Shown here: piece by piece, positions 16,941-26,200 of the stretch | How positions within the stretch are numbered: position 1 is the first letter of the stretch | Layout: every line of letters starts with the position of its first letter | DNA from: Candidatus Flexifilum breve | GTDB lineage: Bacteria > Chloroflexota > Anaerolineae > Aggregatilineales > Phototrophicaceae | NCBI GenBank assembly: GCA_016717205.1 | Contig: JADKGC010000010.1 | Span: 186,001-250,000 of the forward strand | Reading direction: 5' to 3' | Length of the DNA stretch: 64,000 bases | Notes under the pieces: generated by a model | What the model was told of the DNA's origin: nothing | The model's input: only the letters and a program-made list of their open reading frames with translations | Database searches by the model: none | Translations under genes and position numbers: made by a program

Positions 16941-18965
16941 TCAGATCCCTAAGGCTTTAGAGGTGGCTGCGACTGGATCGCCATAAAATATCGGGTCTAC
17001 CCGCTCCATAATGTCTGACGAGACATCGAGAAAATGACGTTTATTTTCGATAGGAATGAGCGCTCGTCGCGCACCATTGTCCATGCTAAGTTGCAGGACT
17101 TCAGCGAGGGTGCGTAGTCCCTTGATATTCCCCTGAATACTGACATCCCCAAGCACGACCAAACCGGAAAGTATCGGTTGTTTACGCAGTGCCGAAAACA
17201 GGGCAACAATAAAGGCTACACCTACCTCACAGGAAACATGATTTGCAAGCAGGTCGATACCCTCAATATGGAAGTCGGTTGTATCGATCAAACTCGACAT
17301 GCCTAGTTGGGTTTTGTGTCCCTGAACATAGGCATATGCACGCTGAATCGACTCCCGCATAAGGCTATCCACACCACCGGCAATACGGAGTTTTCCAGTT
17401 CCCGGTGCTGTCCCTATTTCCAAACGATATAGACCAACTTTCCCTTGTTCGTCCACAGAGGCGGCATACACAGAGCCGGGAGCAAGGGGGTCAACCGCGA
17501 TCAGGTCTCGTCCACCCTCCTCAGGAACACCAACAAAACGTTCATCACGAGTCTCGTTGTCAATATAGGAAAAAGACGTTTTGTGATACTCGAACGAGCC
17601 CATCTTCTTTAGTTGTTCTTTGACACGTCTGCGCCCCTCAACCGCAATTTCAAGAATTTCAGCCAACTCGTCTCTGGACATTACTCCATGTGGGTAAATC
17701 AATTTGGCTAAACCCGAAACTGTTTTGCGTACCCCTTTGACATCACGAGCGTTGAGATGGGATCCGAGGGAGAAGTTTCGGTCAAGCACCTCGGTGAAGT
17801 TGTATCTGCGCAGTTCACGCAGCGCTTCGGCAAAGTAGTCCACCACAAAACCATACCGGTTTGTGAAGAACTCGATCTGCATCTTAGGTACTTCCCATCC
17901 AGGCAGATAGAAATGGATGCGATCCAGAAACGCCATGTCATCGCGGATAACATCAGGCATTGGAGCGAATACGTGCGAGGAACGTACCATGACATCCACC
18001 GGCTGATTGGTGTTGCCAAACATCACGATAGATGCATTGCCGGAGACAGTTTCTCGCCCGCGAGCAAACGTTCCCGACTCAGCATACGTTTTGAGCGTTG
18101 TGACCACTTCCTTGGGCATGTTCTGTAGGTCTGCAACTTCATCAAATGCAACCGCATCCCACATCCCTACCAGCCCAACACGTCCCGTCGACATGTTGAA
18201 GAAAAGATTCGCGACAGTCGTTGGACCTGTCAGCAGGATCACGTAGGGAGACAATTCCTGAAAGGCATAGGACTTGCCTGTACCTCGCGGACCCAACTCG
18301 ATTAAGTTGTAGCGCTCTTCGCAGAGAGGGATTAATCGCGTCAGAAAAAGCAGTTTGAGCCTGCGCGTGAAATGCGCGGGTTCCATACCGATGCTGGTGA
18401 TGAGGAGATCAACCCACTCATCGCTGTTGAATTCCGCTCTACAAGCGCGATAGTCATCAATATCAAACGTCGCCAACTGGATTGGTGTAAGGGTTTCGAC
18501 CCAAAACGGGCTTCGACGACCGCGTGCCTCCTCGTCATAAGCATGGCGCAGATCGATCTGTGCCCAGATGCCGCCTGTAAGCAAGCGATCATATTCGCGA
18601 ATGAAGCGATCGGGAATATGCACGAACTTGTGTCCAAAATTTGAAATCTCAGCCCAGTATTTATCTTCATCCGATACATACCGAACCTTGATTTTGTCGA
18701 TGATCGTATAGCGTCCCTTTTCTTTCACCAGAGACTGGACTTTGTTTGCTTCATCCGGGCGAACGAAATTCGCCGCGAGCGTATTGTTGACGACACGCAT
18801 CCCAGCATCGATAGCGATGGGATCATCCGTTGCACAATACTTCCCGAGCAAGTATTCGAGGACGAACACCGGGACATTTGCCCCAACTTTAATCTTGCGG
18901 ACAAGATCTTTCCGTACCACTCGCCCGGCAAAGACGGAGGTAATTTTTTTATCGAGATCGCTCAT
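16941..18965 (-). CDS. brxL: BREX Lon-like protease/ATPase BrxL
   Basis: The 674-residue protein matches BrxL of type 1 BREX. It has an AAA-like ATPase with Walker A GPRGTGKSYAFQELSPY near residue 225 and Walker B VAFDEVADL, followed by MFGNTNQPVDV. The C-terminal Lon-type domain has GDVSIQGNIKGLRTLAEVL and ALIPIENKRHFLDV. Length is normal for the family. It ends the BREX operon, 9 bases after pglZ. BrxL forms a DNA-binding AAA ring needed for phage exclusion in several type 1 systems. Confidence 0.95.
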   Translation of the reverse strand: MSDLDKKITSVFAGRVVRKDLVRKIKVGANVPVFVLEYLLGKYCATDDPIAIDAGMRVVNNTLAANFVRPDEANKVQSLVKEKGRYTIIDKIKVRYVSDEDKYWAEISNFGHKFVHIPDRFIREYDRLLTGGIWAQIDLRHAYDEEARGRRSPFWVETLTPIQLATFDIDDYRACRAEFNSDEWVDLLITSIGMEPAHFTRRLKLLFLTRLIPLCEERYNLIELGPRGTGKSYAFQELSPYVILLTGPTTVANLFFNMSTGRVGLVGMWDAVAFDEVADLQNMPKEVVTTLKTYAESGTFARGRETVSGNASIVMFGNTNQPVDVMVRSSHVFAPMPDVIRDDMAFLDRIHFYLPGWEVPKMQIEFFTNRYGFVVDYFAEALRELRRYNFTEVLDRNFSLGSHLNARDVKGVRKTVSGLAKLIYPHGVMSRDELAEILEIAVEGRRRVKEQLKKMGSFEYHKTSFSYIDNETRDERFVGVPEEGGRDLIAVDPLAPGSVYAASVDEQGKVGLYRLEIGTAPGTGKLRIAGGVDSLMRESIQRAYAYVQGHKTQLGMSSLIDTTDFHIEGIDLLANHVSCEVGVAFIVALFSALRKQPILSGLVVLGDVSIQGNIKGLRTLAEVLQLSMDNGARRALIPIENKRHFLDVSSDIMERVDPIFYGDPVAATSKALGI

Positions 18966-18974
18966 TTAGAGGAC

Positions 18975-19802
18975 TCACATGTGAATAGCGAATTCAAGGT
19001 CTACCAGTTTCGCAAGGACAACGCCACTAATGGCGTCCAACAGCAGCAACTCACCGACATCGCCCCGTTGTGGATCCGCATTCACCATCAAGGTAATCGT
19101 ATTCGGCTCGACAGCGGGGGGTGAATCTTCGTTCCAGCGCAGTTGGACGCTTTCGGTGCTACTATCATACCCATATCCGGCGCTGACCGCCGCCGAAATC
19201 AGCTTACCACTGACTCGCAGTTCTGCGCGTACAGTGGGCAGTTCAGGTGGGAACAAACCAGCCGATCTCCCCGTCACCTGAACCGAGAAGAAGCGTCCGA
19301 GCTTCTGCGCTCCAAGTTTCAGCTCCCACTGAATATCGGCGTTTGACTTGGCGCTAGCCTTGAGCGTTGAGGTCAGCGTCAGCAGCGGAATGATGAGTTC
19401 CTGCGGCGACAATCCGCCGTGAAAATAGCGCGAAGCCCCCCCTTGAACGGGAAATACACCAAAACCATAGGGCACAACGATCTCAAGGTCGCTGTTCATG
19501 CCCAACTTCGACAGCTGTGTGCGAAGAACAGCATCATGCTGCGTCCCGCCCTGCCCTACCCACGCGCGCCGATGCAGTGCAGCCGTATCGCCGCCTGGTG
19601 CCTCGATGCGCATGTCGTCGCCGAGCATCTCCCCAAACAGGTGACCATGATCGGCAGTCAGCACAATCGTCTGGATGCCGCAGCGCACGAGGATGCGCAG
19701 CGCCTGCTGCAATTGCCGGAGGACGTTATCCATTTGCAGACGGGCAGACTCGGCATCGGTTTCGCCGCTTTCATCAATCTCCTGTGATGTAATCAATACC
19801 AA
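18975..19802 (-). CDS. pglZ: BREX phosphatase-like PglZ, C-terminal part of a frameshifted gene
   Basis: The 275 residues begin VLITSQEIDESGE and carry the alkaline-phosphatase-superfamily metal motif TADHGHLFGE near residue 50, then a beta-rich C-terminal domain. The frame is open upstream as SLETNIRNADLVLITSQ, which continues PglZ. It is separated from the N-terminal part by two apparent one-base insertions, in the T run at 19834-19839 and the T triplet at 19865-19867 (A runs on the coding strand). There is no ribosome site for independent translation. Confidence 0.8.
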   Translation of the reverse strand: MVLITSQEIDESGETDAESARLQMDNVLRQLQQALRILVRCGIQTIVLTADHGHLFGEMLGDDMRIEAPGGDTAALHRRAWVGQGGTQHDAVLRTQLSKLGMNSDLEIVVPYGFGVFPVQGGASRYFHGGLSPQELIIPLLTLTSTLKASAKSNADIQWELKLGAQKLGRFFSVQVTGRSAGLFPPELPTVRAELRVSGKLISAAVSAGYGYDSSTESVQLRWNEDSPPAVEPNTITLMVNADPQRGDVGELLLLDAISGVVLAKLVDLEFAIHM

Positions 19803-21574
19803 GTCAGCGTTACGAATATTCGTCTCAAGCGACTTTTTTCGGCTTGGGTACCAAGTCGGAGAGCTTTGGCGTCGACCAAGTTCGGGTAAATGCTGCGGAA
19901 GTATTTGAGCCGATCACCCCGATCTTTCAGTCGCGTGTCGTCGATTTGCGGGGTCAGTACATCTTTGGCGACCACAGCACGGAGTCGTTCGGCATTGGGC
20001 AGAAGTGCCGCCATCCCAAAAACCGTGATGGTGGGCACAGCAGCGACCGCCGGTTCAAGCGCGATCTCGAAGTCGTCGCGCAGTCCCTTGATGAGATCGC
20101 GTGCCATTTCAAAGCGCAGCGCATCCACCCACACATAGGCGACCTTGTGTGAATCCAGATGTGGCTTGACCTTCCGGTCGAAGATTTGCGTTTGACGCAG
20201 CACATCCGGAAGGTCAAAGCCGCCCTGTTGATAGGCGGTGACAAACCGGGCTGCCAGCGCCGACCCCACCCGCATATACTGCTCACGCGCTCTACTCACC
20301 AAGCGTCCAAGCAAATCGTGCATCTCATCACCGGGATAGAACGTGAATTTGTGATAACCAAGTTCCATCTGCCGATGAATGGCGTCGAGGTTGCACAACG
20401 GTTCATCACCGCTCGTATAGGCGGAGACGATACCCGCAGCATCAAATGAGCTATTTCTCAGCGTGTGATCGACTCGGTGTGCTTCGAGCAGCAGCCGTCC
20501 GGCGCTGGCGATCAATGCCCAGAGAGGCTGCACATCCTCGACCTGTGACCAGAAACTCGCTGCCTGCTTCTGCTCCGCGATCCTGACCGCGTTCTCGCTC
20601 GGTTCTTGAACCAGCGCGGCGGCGATTTCCCGTTGGAGTACTCGCTCAACCGCGAGAAAGGTGGCGACCTGCTCGATCTCATCCGCGCGAAACGGCATCG
20701 ACGCAATTCTGAGCTGTTCCTCGACAGTGGCTGCCCACTCAATGTAACTGGGGCGCAAATCCATGCGCTGCCGCCAGGTATTCGCCAGCGATAGACAGGC
20801 ATCCTGCTGCCGATTTTCAACCGGCACAGGGGCGGCGGCGAGTTGGGCAGGCGGTGCACCAGCGATGTTCAGGAGCAAATCCGTGCGCAATAGATAGCGC
20901 ACGAAGGCGGCGCGCAGTGCTGCCGGATCGGCGGAGTTGTCTAAGGGTAGCCCGTAGTTCTCAACCAAGAGAGACTGGAGTTGTAGAACAGCATCCTTAT
21001 CTTTGAGCGCCTGATCGTAGCGATCGCTGGTTATAAACAGCAGCGCTATCTCTTCATCCGCTTTGCCCGCGAATATGAGTGTGAGAGTCTCGCGCCCAAC
21101 GCCGACGCCCTGCGCGCCATATTCATCAAGGTCATGCAGCGTGTATTTCCCTGCTTCGGCGGACTTGACGATGTTTTCGAGGGCATCTCCGCTGATCACG
21201 TCCTTGAGTGCCGCGCGAGCGATCACCGAGAGGCGCGTATTGCACGTCAGCAGGCGATGACCCGGATAGAGGACGACACCCGCGACTTCGATCTCGATCA
21301 GGGCGTGATGGGTTGCCGCCTGATCTGCCATCACGTAGACGATTATGCGAGGGGGTTCTGTCCCATTCAAAAACGGTTCAATGGCATAACGCAGCCGAAA
21401 GAAGCTGTCCGGTTGATCTTTGGTGCTTTCGTACTTGAATATCTGCACATCTTCAAGCTGAAACTGCGCCACCGCGTCTTTGTAGTGCTTCTCGGCATCG
21501 TACCAGACGACCAATCCATGTTCGTCAACCTGCCTGTTGATGAGTTGGCGCAGATAATCTGTGACTATTTCCAT
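19793..21574 (-). CDS. pglZ: BREX phosphatase-like PglZ, N-terminal part with frameshift
   Basis: The frame gives about 593 residues from the ATG at 21574 (MEIVTDYLRQL; AGGA upstream). VVWYDAEKHYKD near residue 20 and VAYVWVDALRFEMARDL near residue 500 are PglZ-type phosphatase motifs. After IYPNLVDA the frame is wrong. Removing one A twice gives KLSDLVPKPKK and then SLETNIRNADLVLITSQ, joining to 18975-19802 for a normal PglZ of about 865 residues. PglZ is a core BREX protein that partners with PglX. If the frameshifts are real, the system would be inactive. Confidence 0.85.
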   Translation of the reverse strand: MEIVTDYLRQLINRQVDEHGLVVWYDAEKHYKDAVAQFQLEDVQIFKYESTKDQPDSFFRLRYAIEPFLNGTEPPRIIVYVMADQAATHHALIEIEVAGVVLYPGHRLLTCNTRLSVIARAALKDVISGDALENIVKSAEAGKYTLHDLDEYGAQGVGVGRETLTLIFAGKADEEIALLFITSDRYDQALKDKDAVLQLQSLLVENYGLPLDNSADPAALRAAFVRYLLRTDLLLNIAGAPPAQLAAAPVPVENRQQDACLSLANTWRQRMDLRPSYIEWAATVEEQLRIASMPFRADEIEQVATFLAVERVLQREIAAALVQEPSENAVRIAEQKQAASFWSQVEDVQPLWALIASAGRLLLEAHRVDHTLRNSSFDAAGIVSAYTSGDEPLCNLDAIHRQMELGYHKFTFYPGDEMHDLLGRLVSRAREQYMRVGSALAARFVTAYQQGGFDLPDVLRQTQIFDRKVKPHLDSHKVAYVWVDALRFEMARDLIKGLRDDFEIALEPAVAAVPTITVFGMAALLPNAERLRAVVAKDVLTPQIDDTRLKDRGDRLKYFRSIYPNLVDAKALRLGTQAEKSRLRRIFVTLTWY

Positions 21575-21581
21575 AATAATC

Positions 21582-21980
21582 CTAGGGGCTAGATGGAGGA
21601 GTATAGCCGACACATACTGCAACGGCAGCCGAAATATCATCCAATTGTGCAGGTGTGAGAATACCGATTTTGTTTACAAATCGTATCTCAGACAAAGAAC
21701 GAACTTGAAATGCATCTGCAGCAGAGTCATTCGGTAGATTGTTGATGGTGTCAGCAGGTAGGTAGACCAACCAGAAGTGACTGGCAAAATGGGGTTGCCA
21801 AGATGTAATGGGAACCACAATGTGTAAACGCAAACGACCGACAGAAGCGGGATTCATGACTACTGCCGGTCGCTGTTTGCGCTGTTCTTGGCCTTTGGAA
21901 GGATCAAAATCGACCCACCAAACGTCACCTCTGGTAATACTCAGTCGCGGTGTACTCGTCGTCAAAGTCATCGTTGCCAT
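21582..21980 (-). CDS. PemK/MazF-family toxin
   Basis: The 132-residue protein has the MazF fold signature: ITRGDVWWVDFDPSKGQEQ, then KQRPAVVMNPASVG, LHIVVPITSW and the late VRSLSEIRFVNKIG. MazF toxins are usually mRNA endonucleases. The gene overlaps the 3' end of the XRE-ImmA/IrrE gene by 56 bases in another frame, so the two are coupled. The start may also be the ATG at 21971. No classical MazE is adjacent. The last 45 residues of the upstream protein (LPLEERNKLVAEMLSK, then an acidic tail) look like an antitoxin-type C-terminus. Confidence 0.85.
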   Translation of the reverse strand: MATMTLTTSTPRLSITRGDVWWVDFDPSKGQEQRKQRPAVVMNPASVGRLRLHIVVPITSWQPHFASHFWLVYLPADTINNLPNDSAADAFQVRSLSEIRFVNKIGILTPAQLDDISAAVAVCVGYTPPSSP

Positions 21981-23133
21981 TCGCCTCGAAGATTTCTATA
22001 TCCTCGTCGGCGGACTTGCTTAACATTTCCGCGACGAGCTTATTCCGCTCTTCCAGAGGCAATTTTAACAGATCACGCGCCGACAGGTAGCCTTTGTTAT
22101 CAGTTCTGACTGGATTTGGGAAGCAGTCAGGACATACAACGCGTCCTTGCTCTTCACTGATTAGTCCTTCAGCAACAGCCCGCAAAGTCATTTGCTTCAG
22201 ACGCGAAGGCTCCTCTTTGCCAATGTAGTCGTAGGGCTCGGTTTTGCGCCATCCATACGAACTCATTTCTTGCCAGAGGTCAGTCGCGTAGTTTTCGCTA
22301 ATGATGTTTAGGGCTTTTGCACGGTAGACCCAAGCCGCCATGCTCATCCCATATTTCTGTTTGAGCAAGCCTAACTCGTGCCAGTCAAGTTGATGTCGAT
22401 GTAAGCCCAGTTCTTTGCGAACGACATGAGCCGGAACCAGCAGTGCGGCCGCAAACCTATGGGCAAGCAGTTCTTCTTCCTTATCAGGCAATTCTTGCGT
22501 GTCCATGAGCAAATGCCCTAGTTCGTGAGCCAAATTGAAGCGCCGCCGGTCTTCTTTCACGCCCATATTAATGACGGCGACCGGCGCGCTGTCATTTCCC
22601 CAACCAGCCAAACCATCGAATTCCCCAACATCCTCACGCCATTCAACAACAATCCCACCACGATCTTCTACGGTTTGGAACAAATTATCTATCGGGTGGT
22701 CATCAAGCTGCCACATTGCTCGAAGTTCAAGAGCAGCCGCTTCTGCTTCATCAAACGTATGAACACGTCGAACCGAAGGAAACTGTGGTTGTTCATCAGG
22801 GTAAAGCAGGGATTGAAGTTCTACTTGACGTTCAGCGACTTGGGCAGCGTAATGCTTTACGCGCTCTTGGGTCATAACAGACAGCGTTTTGTGTCGTCGA
22901 AAAGCGAGCCATTCGACTTGAAGTTTGGGCTCGGTGAAGAAGTACTCAGATTTGACCTTCAATACTTGCGCCAATTGCAACAGCATCTGGGCACTCGGCA
23001 CACTCTTTCCGGTCTCATATTTCGAAATGGCGGCTTTGGTGATAGATGTTCCTATAGCGGACAACTGTTGCGCCAGTTGATCCTGTGACCATCCGGCGAT
23101 CAATCGTGCCTGACGAATGCGCGCTGCGATCAT
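21925..23133 (-). CDS. XRE-family regulator with ImmA/IrrE metallopeptidase domain
   Basis: The 402-residue protein has an N-terminal helix-turn-helix (RIRQARLIAGWSQDQLAQQL, then KAAISKYETGKSVPS) and an ImmA/IrrE zinc peptidase domain with RRRFNLAHELGHLLMDTQ (HELGH near residue 205). It also has a C-terminal tail (DEDIEIFEANGNDDFDDEYT) overlapping the MazF start. In this family the peptidase often relieves repression under DNA damage or phage stress. A strong promoter with a palindromic operator lies immediately upstream (23155-23188). Placed inside BREX, it may regulate the cluster, neutralise the MazF, or both. Confidence 0.9.
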   Translation of the reverse strand: MIAARIRQARLIAGWSQDQLAQQLSAIGTSITKAAISKYETGKSVPSAQMLLQLAQVLKVKSEYFFTEPKLQVEWLAFRRHKTLSVMTQERVKHYAAQVAERQVELQSLLYPDEQPQFPSVRRVHTFDEAEAAALELRAMWQLDDHPIDNLFQTVEDRGGIVVEWREDVGEFDGLAGWGNDSAPVAVINMGVKEDRRRFNLAHELGHLLMDTQELPDKEEELLAHRFAAALLVPAHVVRKELGLHRHQLDWHELGLLKQKYGMSMAAWVYRAKALNIISENYATDLWQEMSSYGWRKTEPYDYIGKEEPSRLKQMTLRAVAEGLISEEQGRVVCPDCFPNPVRTDNKGYLSARDLLKLPLEERNKLVAEMLSKSADEDIEIFEANGNDDFDDEYTATEYYQR

Positions 23134-23154
23134 GGTCTTGTTTCCTCCCCAGAG

Positions 23155-23188
23155 TTGACAATTGTACCAATTATGTGGTACTTGTCAA
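23155..23188 (-). promoter_or_regulatory. Promoter with palindromic operator for the XRE-ImmA/IrrE gene
   Basis: On the minus strand, TTGACA (23188-23183) and TACAAT (23166-23161) are 16 bases apart, close to the sigma-70 consensus. The same bases form an inverted repeat (TTGACAA and GTACCA on one arm, TGGTAC and TTGTCAA on the other), so a repressor bound here would block the promoter. The start codon of the XRE gene is at 23133 with GAGGAAA upstream. Autoregulation by that XRE protein is the natural reading. Confidence 0.7.
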
Positions 23189-23197
23189 CACTGAGTA

Positions 23198-23209
23198 GAA
23201 CATAAGTTC
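23198..23209. promoter_or_regulatory. GAAC-N4-GTTC palindrome, possible SOS-type operator
   Basis: The perfect palindrome GAACATAAGTTC has the GAAC-N4-GTTC form of Gram-positive LexA (DinR) boxes. It lies between pglX and the XRE-ImmA/IrrE promoter and touches the pglX stop codon. It is a 12-base motif that can occur by chance, and the LexA specificity of this host is unknown. Confidence 0.3.
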
Positions 23210-26200
23210 TATATCAATCCCTTCGCCCGCAACTGCTGACTCACCGTTGACCACTCGTATTTACCCGCGAGCAGCTCATCCCAATACGACTTGGCGATCT
23301 TCCACGGGATAAGCTCCCACAGCGGCGCGATGTTGAGCACCACGCCGTCGTTCAAATCGGGATCGAGATTGAGATCGGCGGCACGTTTGAGCTTGTCGCG
23401 GAAGTCGTCCAGTTCGGTGAGCAGCGCCTCCTGCTTCTCGACCTCCCCTGCCAGCTTCTTCGCCGCTGATCCGGTATTCCCCGCCGCCGCCAGTTGACCG
23501 CGCAGATCGTTGAGGCGTGATTCTTCCAAGCGGATTTTTGGCTCCACGTAGTTGACGAGCGCTTTATAGAGCAGGTCTTTATCCAGCCGGTGATAGTACA
23601 GCCACAGTCCGTAGTTTTTGCCCTTCGATTGCAGCAGCCAGTAGATCGGAGCCTGGCGGCGCGACTTGCTGTAACGTTTGACGTGATCGTCCCAGAAGCC
23701 GCCCTTGCCCGACTTGCGGAAATAATCGCGCAGGGTTTTGACGCCGAGAATCTCGCACGCTTCGCGCTCGATGGCGGCGGCGCGTTCCCCCCACAGCAGT
23801 TCGATCACCTGACGGACGCGCCCGACGACATCGGCGGGATGCCCTTCATCATCGACCAACACGCCATCCCACTGAATCTCGCCCGGGTAGCCGGGCGGTG
23901 AAGCGGTGAGGGGCAAGCCGTCCGCGCCCTGCAGCATTCCCGGCGGGCAGGTGGGCAGCGGCGCAAATGGATCGGGCAGGTCGGGAATGGGCTGTTCGCC
24001 TGTCGCGTAGCGGATATCCCATCGACCGAAAGTAATACCTAACGCATAACCAATATCTGTGGATTCTAAAGCGTCTCGGTATTCCACCCCATCGTCATAT
24101 CCAGTTGTCTCATATGCTAAGTATTCCGGCCCTGAGAAACCGTACATGCCATCGATCCTGTCATTTAGGGCTCTTCTATTTAGACGAATTCTGTCGAATA
24201 TTTCCGCAATATCTGTTTTAGTTTTCATACAAGTAAAGTAATGGCACGTATCGATACTTGCCTCAACCGACCGTAAATCCTGTACTATTTGCTGTACTAT
24301 AATTACGGATGAAGGATGAAGCGTATGAGGATTAGGCACCGGGGTCGAAGCTACTGAACCCTCGCGATATGATTTGCGCATTGTGTCGCCACTCGTAGTT
24401 GACAGATTAAGCAGAGCACGAAATGCGCTTGAGGAAAGAATAGCCAGTACCCGTAGTAAACTGTCCTGATTGTTATTGTTCTCATCCTCAAAACAGATGA
24501 TTGGTCCTTTAGCGCCGACAATATTATTCGCGGGAAGCACCCTTGGACTAAATTCGACCCGATAAGCGGGATACGAGAGAGCCATACGACCATAGTAGTG
24601 AGTATTTGTAACCTGTTTAGACCAAGTGCCGTGAAGTGACGCACTGTACTCTTTGACTTCGTGACCGTCGTCTTTCCAATTGATCATGACGTCAAGATCA
24701 TGCCATTGTGGGCCAAAATCTCCCCCTTTGGAATAGGAACGCCAGTAATCTAGCTTAATGGGTACTTCCCACCATAATCTGACAAATCGAAAATTGTCAG
24801 ATGATTCCAGTCCTTGTTTGACAACTAGTCCATACTCCGAGAGAGGTTTGAAGCGTTGAAATATCGCATACCATTCTGGTGGAGTCCAATATGCAAACGT
24901 AAAATCTGGCAACAGTTGAAAGCCTGAAACCCTAATCGGAAAGACGTTTGTTGGTGTGTTCCCGGAGTTAACACCCTCTAGTTGGTAAAGTAACTCTGGT
25001 TCACCTTCATTGGACTTGAAGAAAAAAGTAGGGTTTGCTAAAGGCTTTTTCGAAAATATAAATGCCGCAGCCTCAACCATCGCGTCGTCCAGAACCCCTA
25101 GTCCCAGATCAGTGAACAGCCTGAGGCTTCCTTCACGAAGAAATAATCTCAAGCGCCAATTCATTAGCATTGATCTAAAGAACACTGTCCGGTTTGCGAG
25201 CTCGCCGCATAGACCGAAATCATTAAGAATCGTATGCATCCGATCTGCAAACATAGAAATCAAATCATGTTTCGACTCCGTATAAGTAGGATACAAAAAG
25301 TCTTTGGATTCGGGAATTGGTTCACCGAATGGCGGATTCATCAACACCACGTCGTAGCGCTTGCGGCACACGTCAATGAAGGCGAAACCTCGCGCCGCGT
25401 CATCCGCGAACAACTGGCGCTGTAAGCCTTTGCCGTTCGCCGCGCTCCGGGCGTAGGCGTGCAGCGCGTCCAGAACAATCGGTTCTACCCGGTCAAAGAA
25501 GATCACATCGTCAATGCCGCTCAGGTCAAGGCGCATCTGCTGCGGCTTGGGCGACTCAAGGTCAGGAAACATCGACACGGTTTCCATGCCGCCACCTGCC
25601 TCAATCTCAAGGTAACGCTTTTTCGCCGCCGCAATCGCGTCCGCCAGTTCTTCCTCAATCTTCAGTAGGCTGCCCGCTTCACCCGCCAGCGTCATCTTGT
25701 GGAACACAGCACGCACCAACCCGCCGATCAGCGGGGGATTGAGCGTGGCGACGAATTCTTCCAGCAGCAGCGCATCGCCGGGCATCGGCTCGGCGCACAC
25801 GATGTTGCCGCGCGTGATCGGCGGGCGCGGGTCGTTCCGCTTCAGCCCGATCTGCTGGTAGTAGCGTTGGGCGCGCAGCCACAGCGCCAGCGCAGCGATC
25901 TGCGTGGCGCGGGGGTCGATGTCGATGCCGTGCAAGTTGTGCGCCAGAATCAAGCGCGGGATGTCGAGGCGCAGCGCGTCCAGCGTGGAGTATTTGGCGC
26001 GCAGGCTCAACTCTTCGGCGGGGTCGCGCACGTTGCGCTCCCACGCTTCCTCGTAGATCGCCGCCAGCAGGTCAAACGCATACAGCAAGAAGTGTCCGCT
26101 GCCGCACGCCGGGTCAAGCACGCGCAGCCGCCGGGGGTCTTTCACCGCGCGGTGCGGAATGTAAACGGGCTGGCGCAGCAGTTCCTCTTGCGTCAAACCG

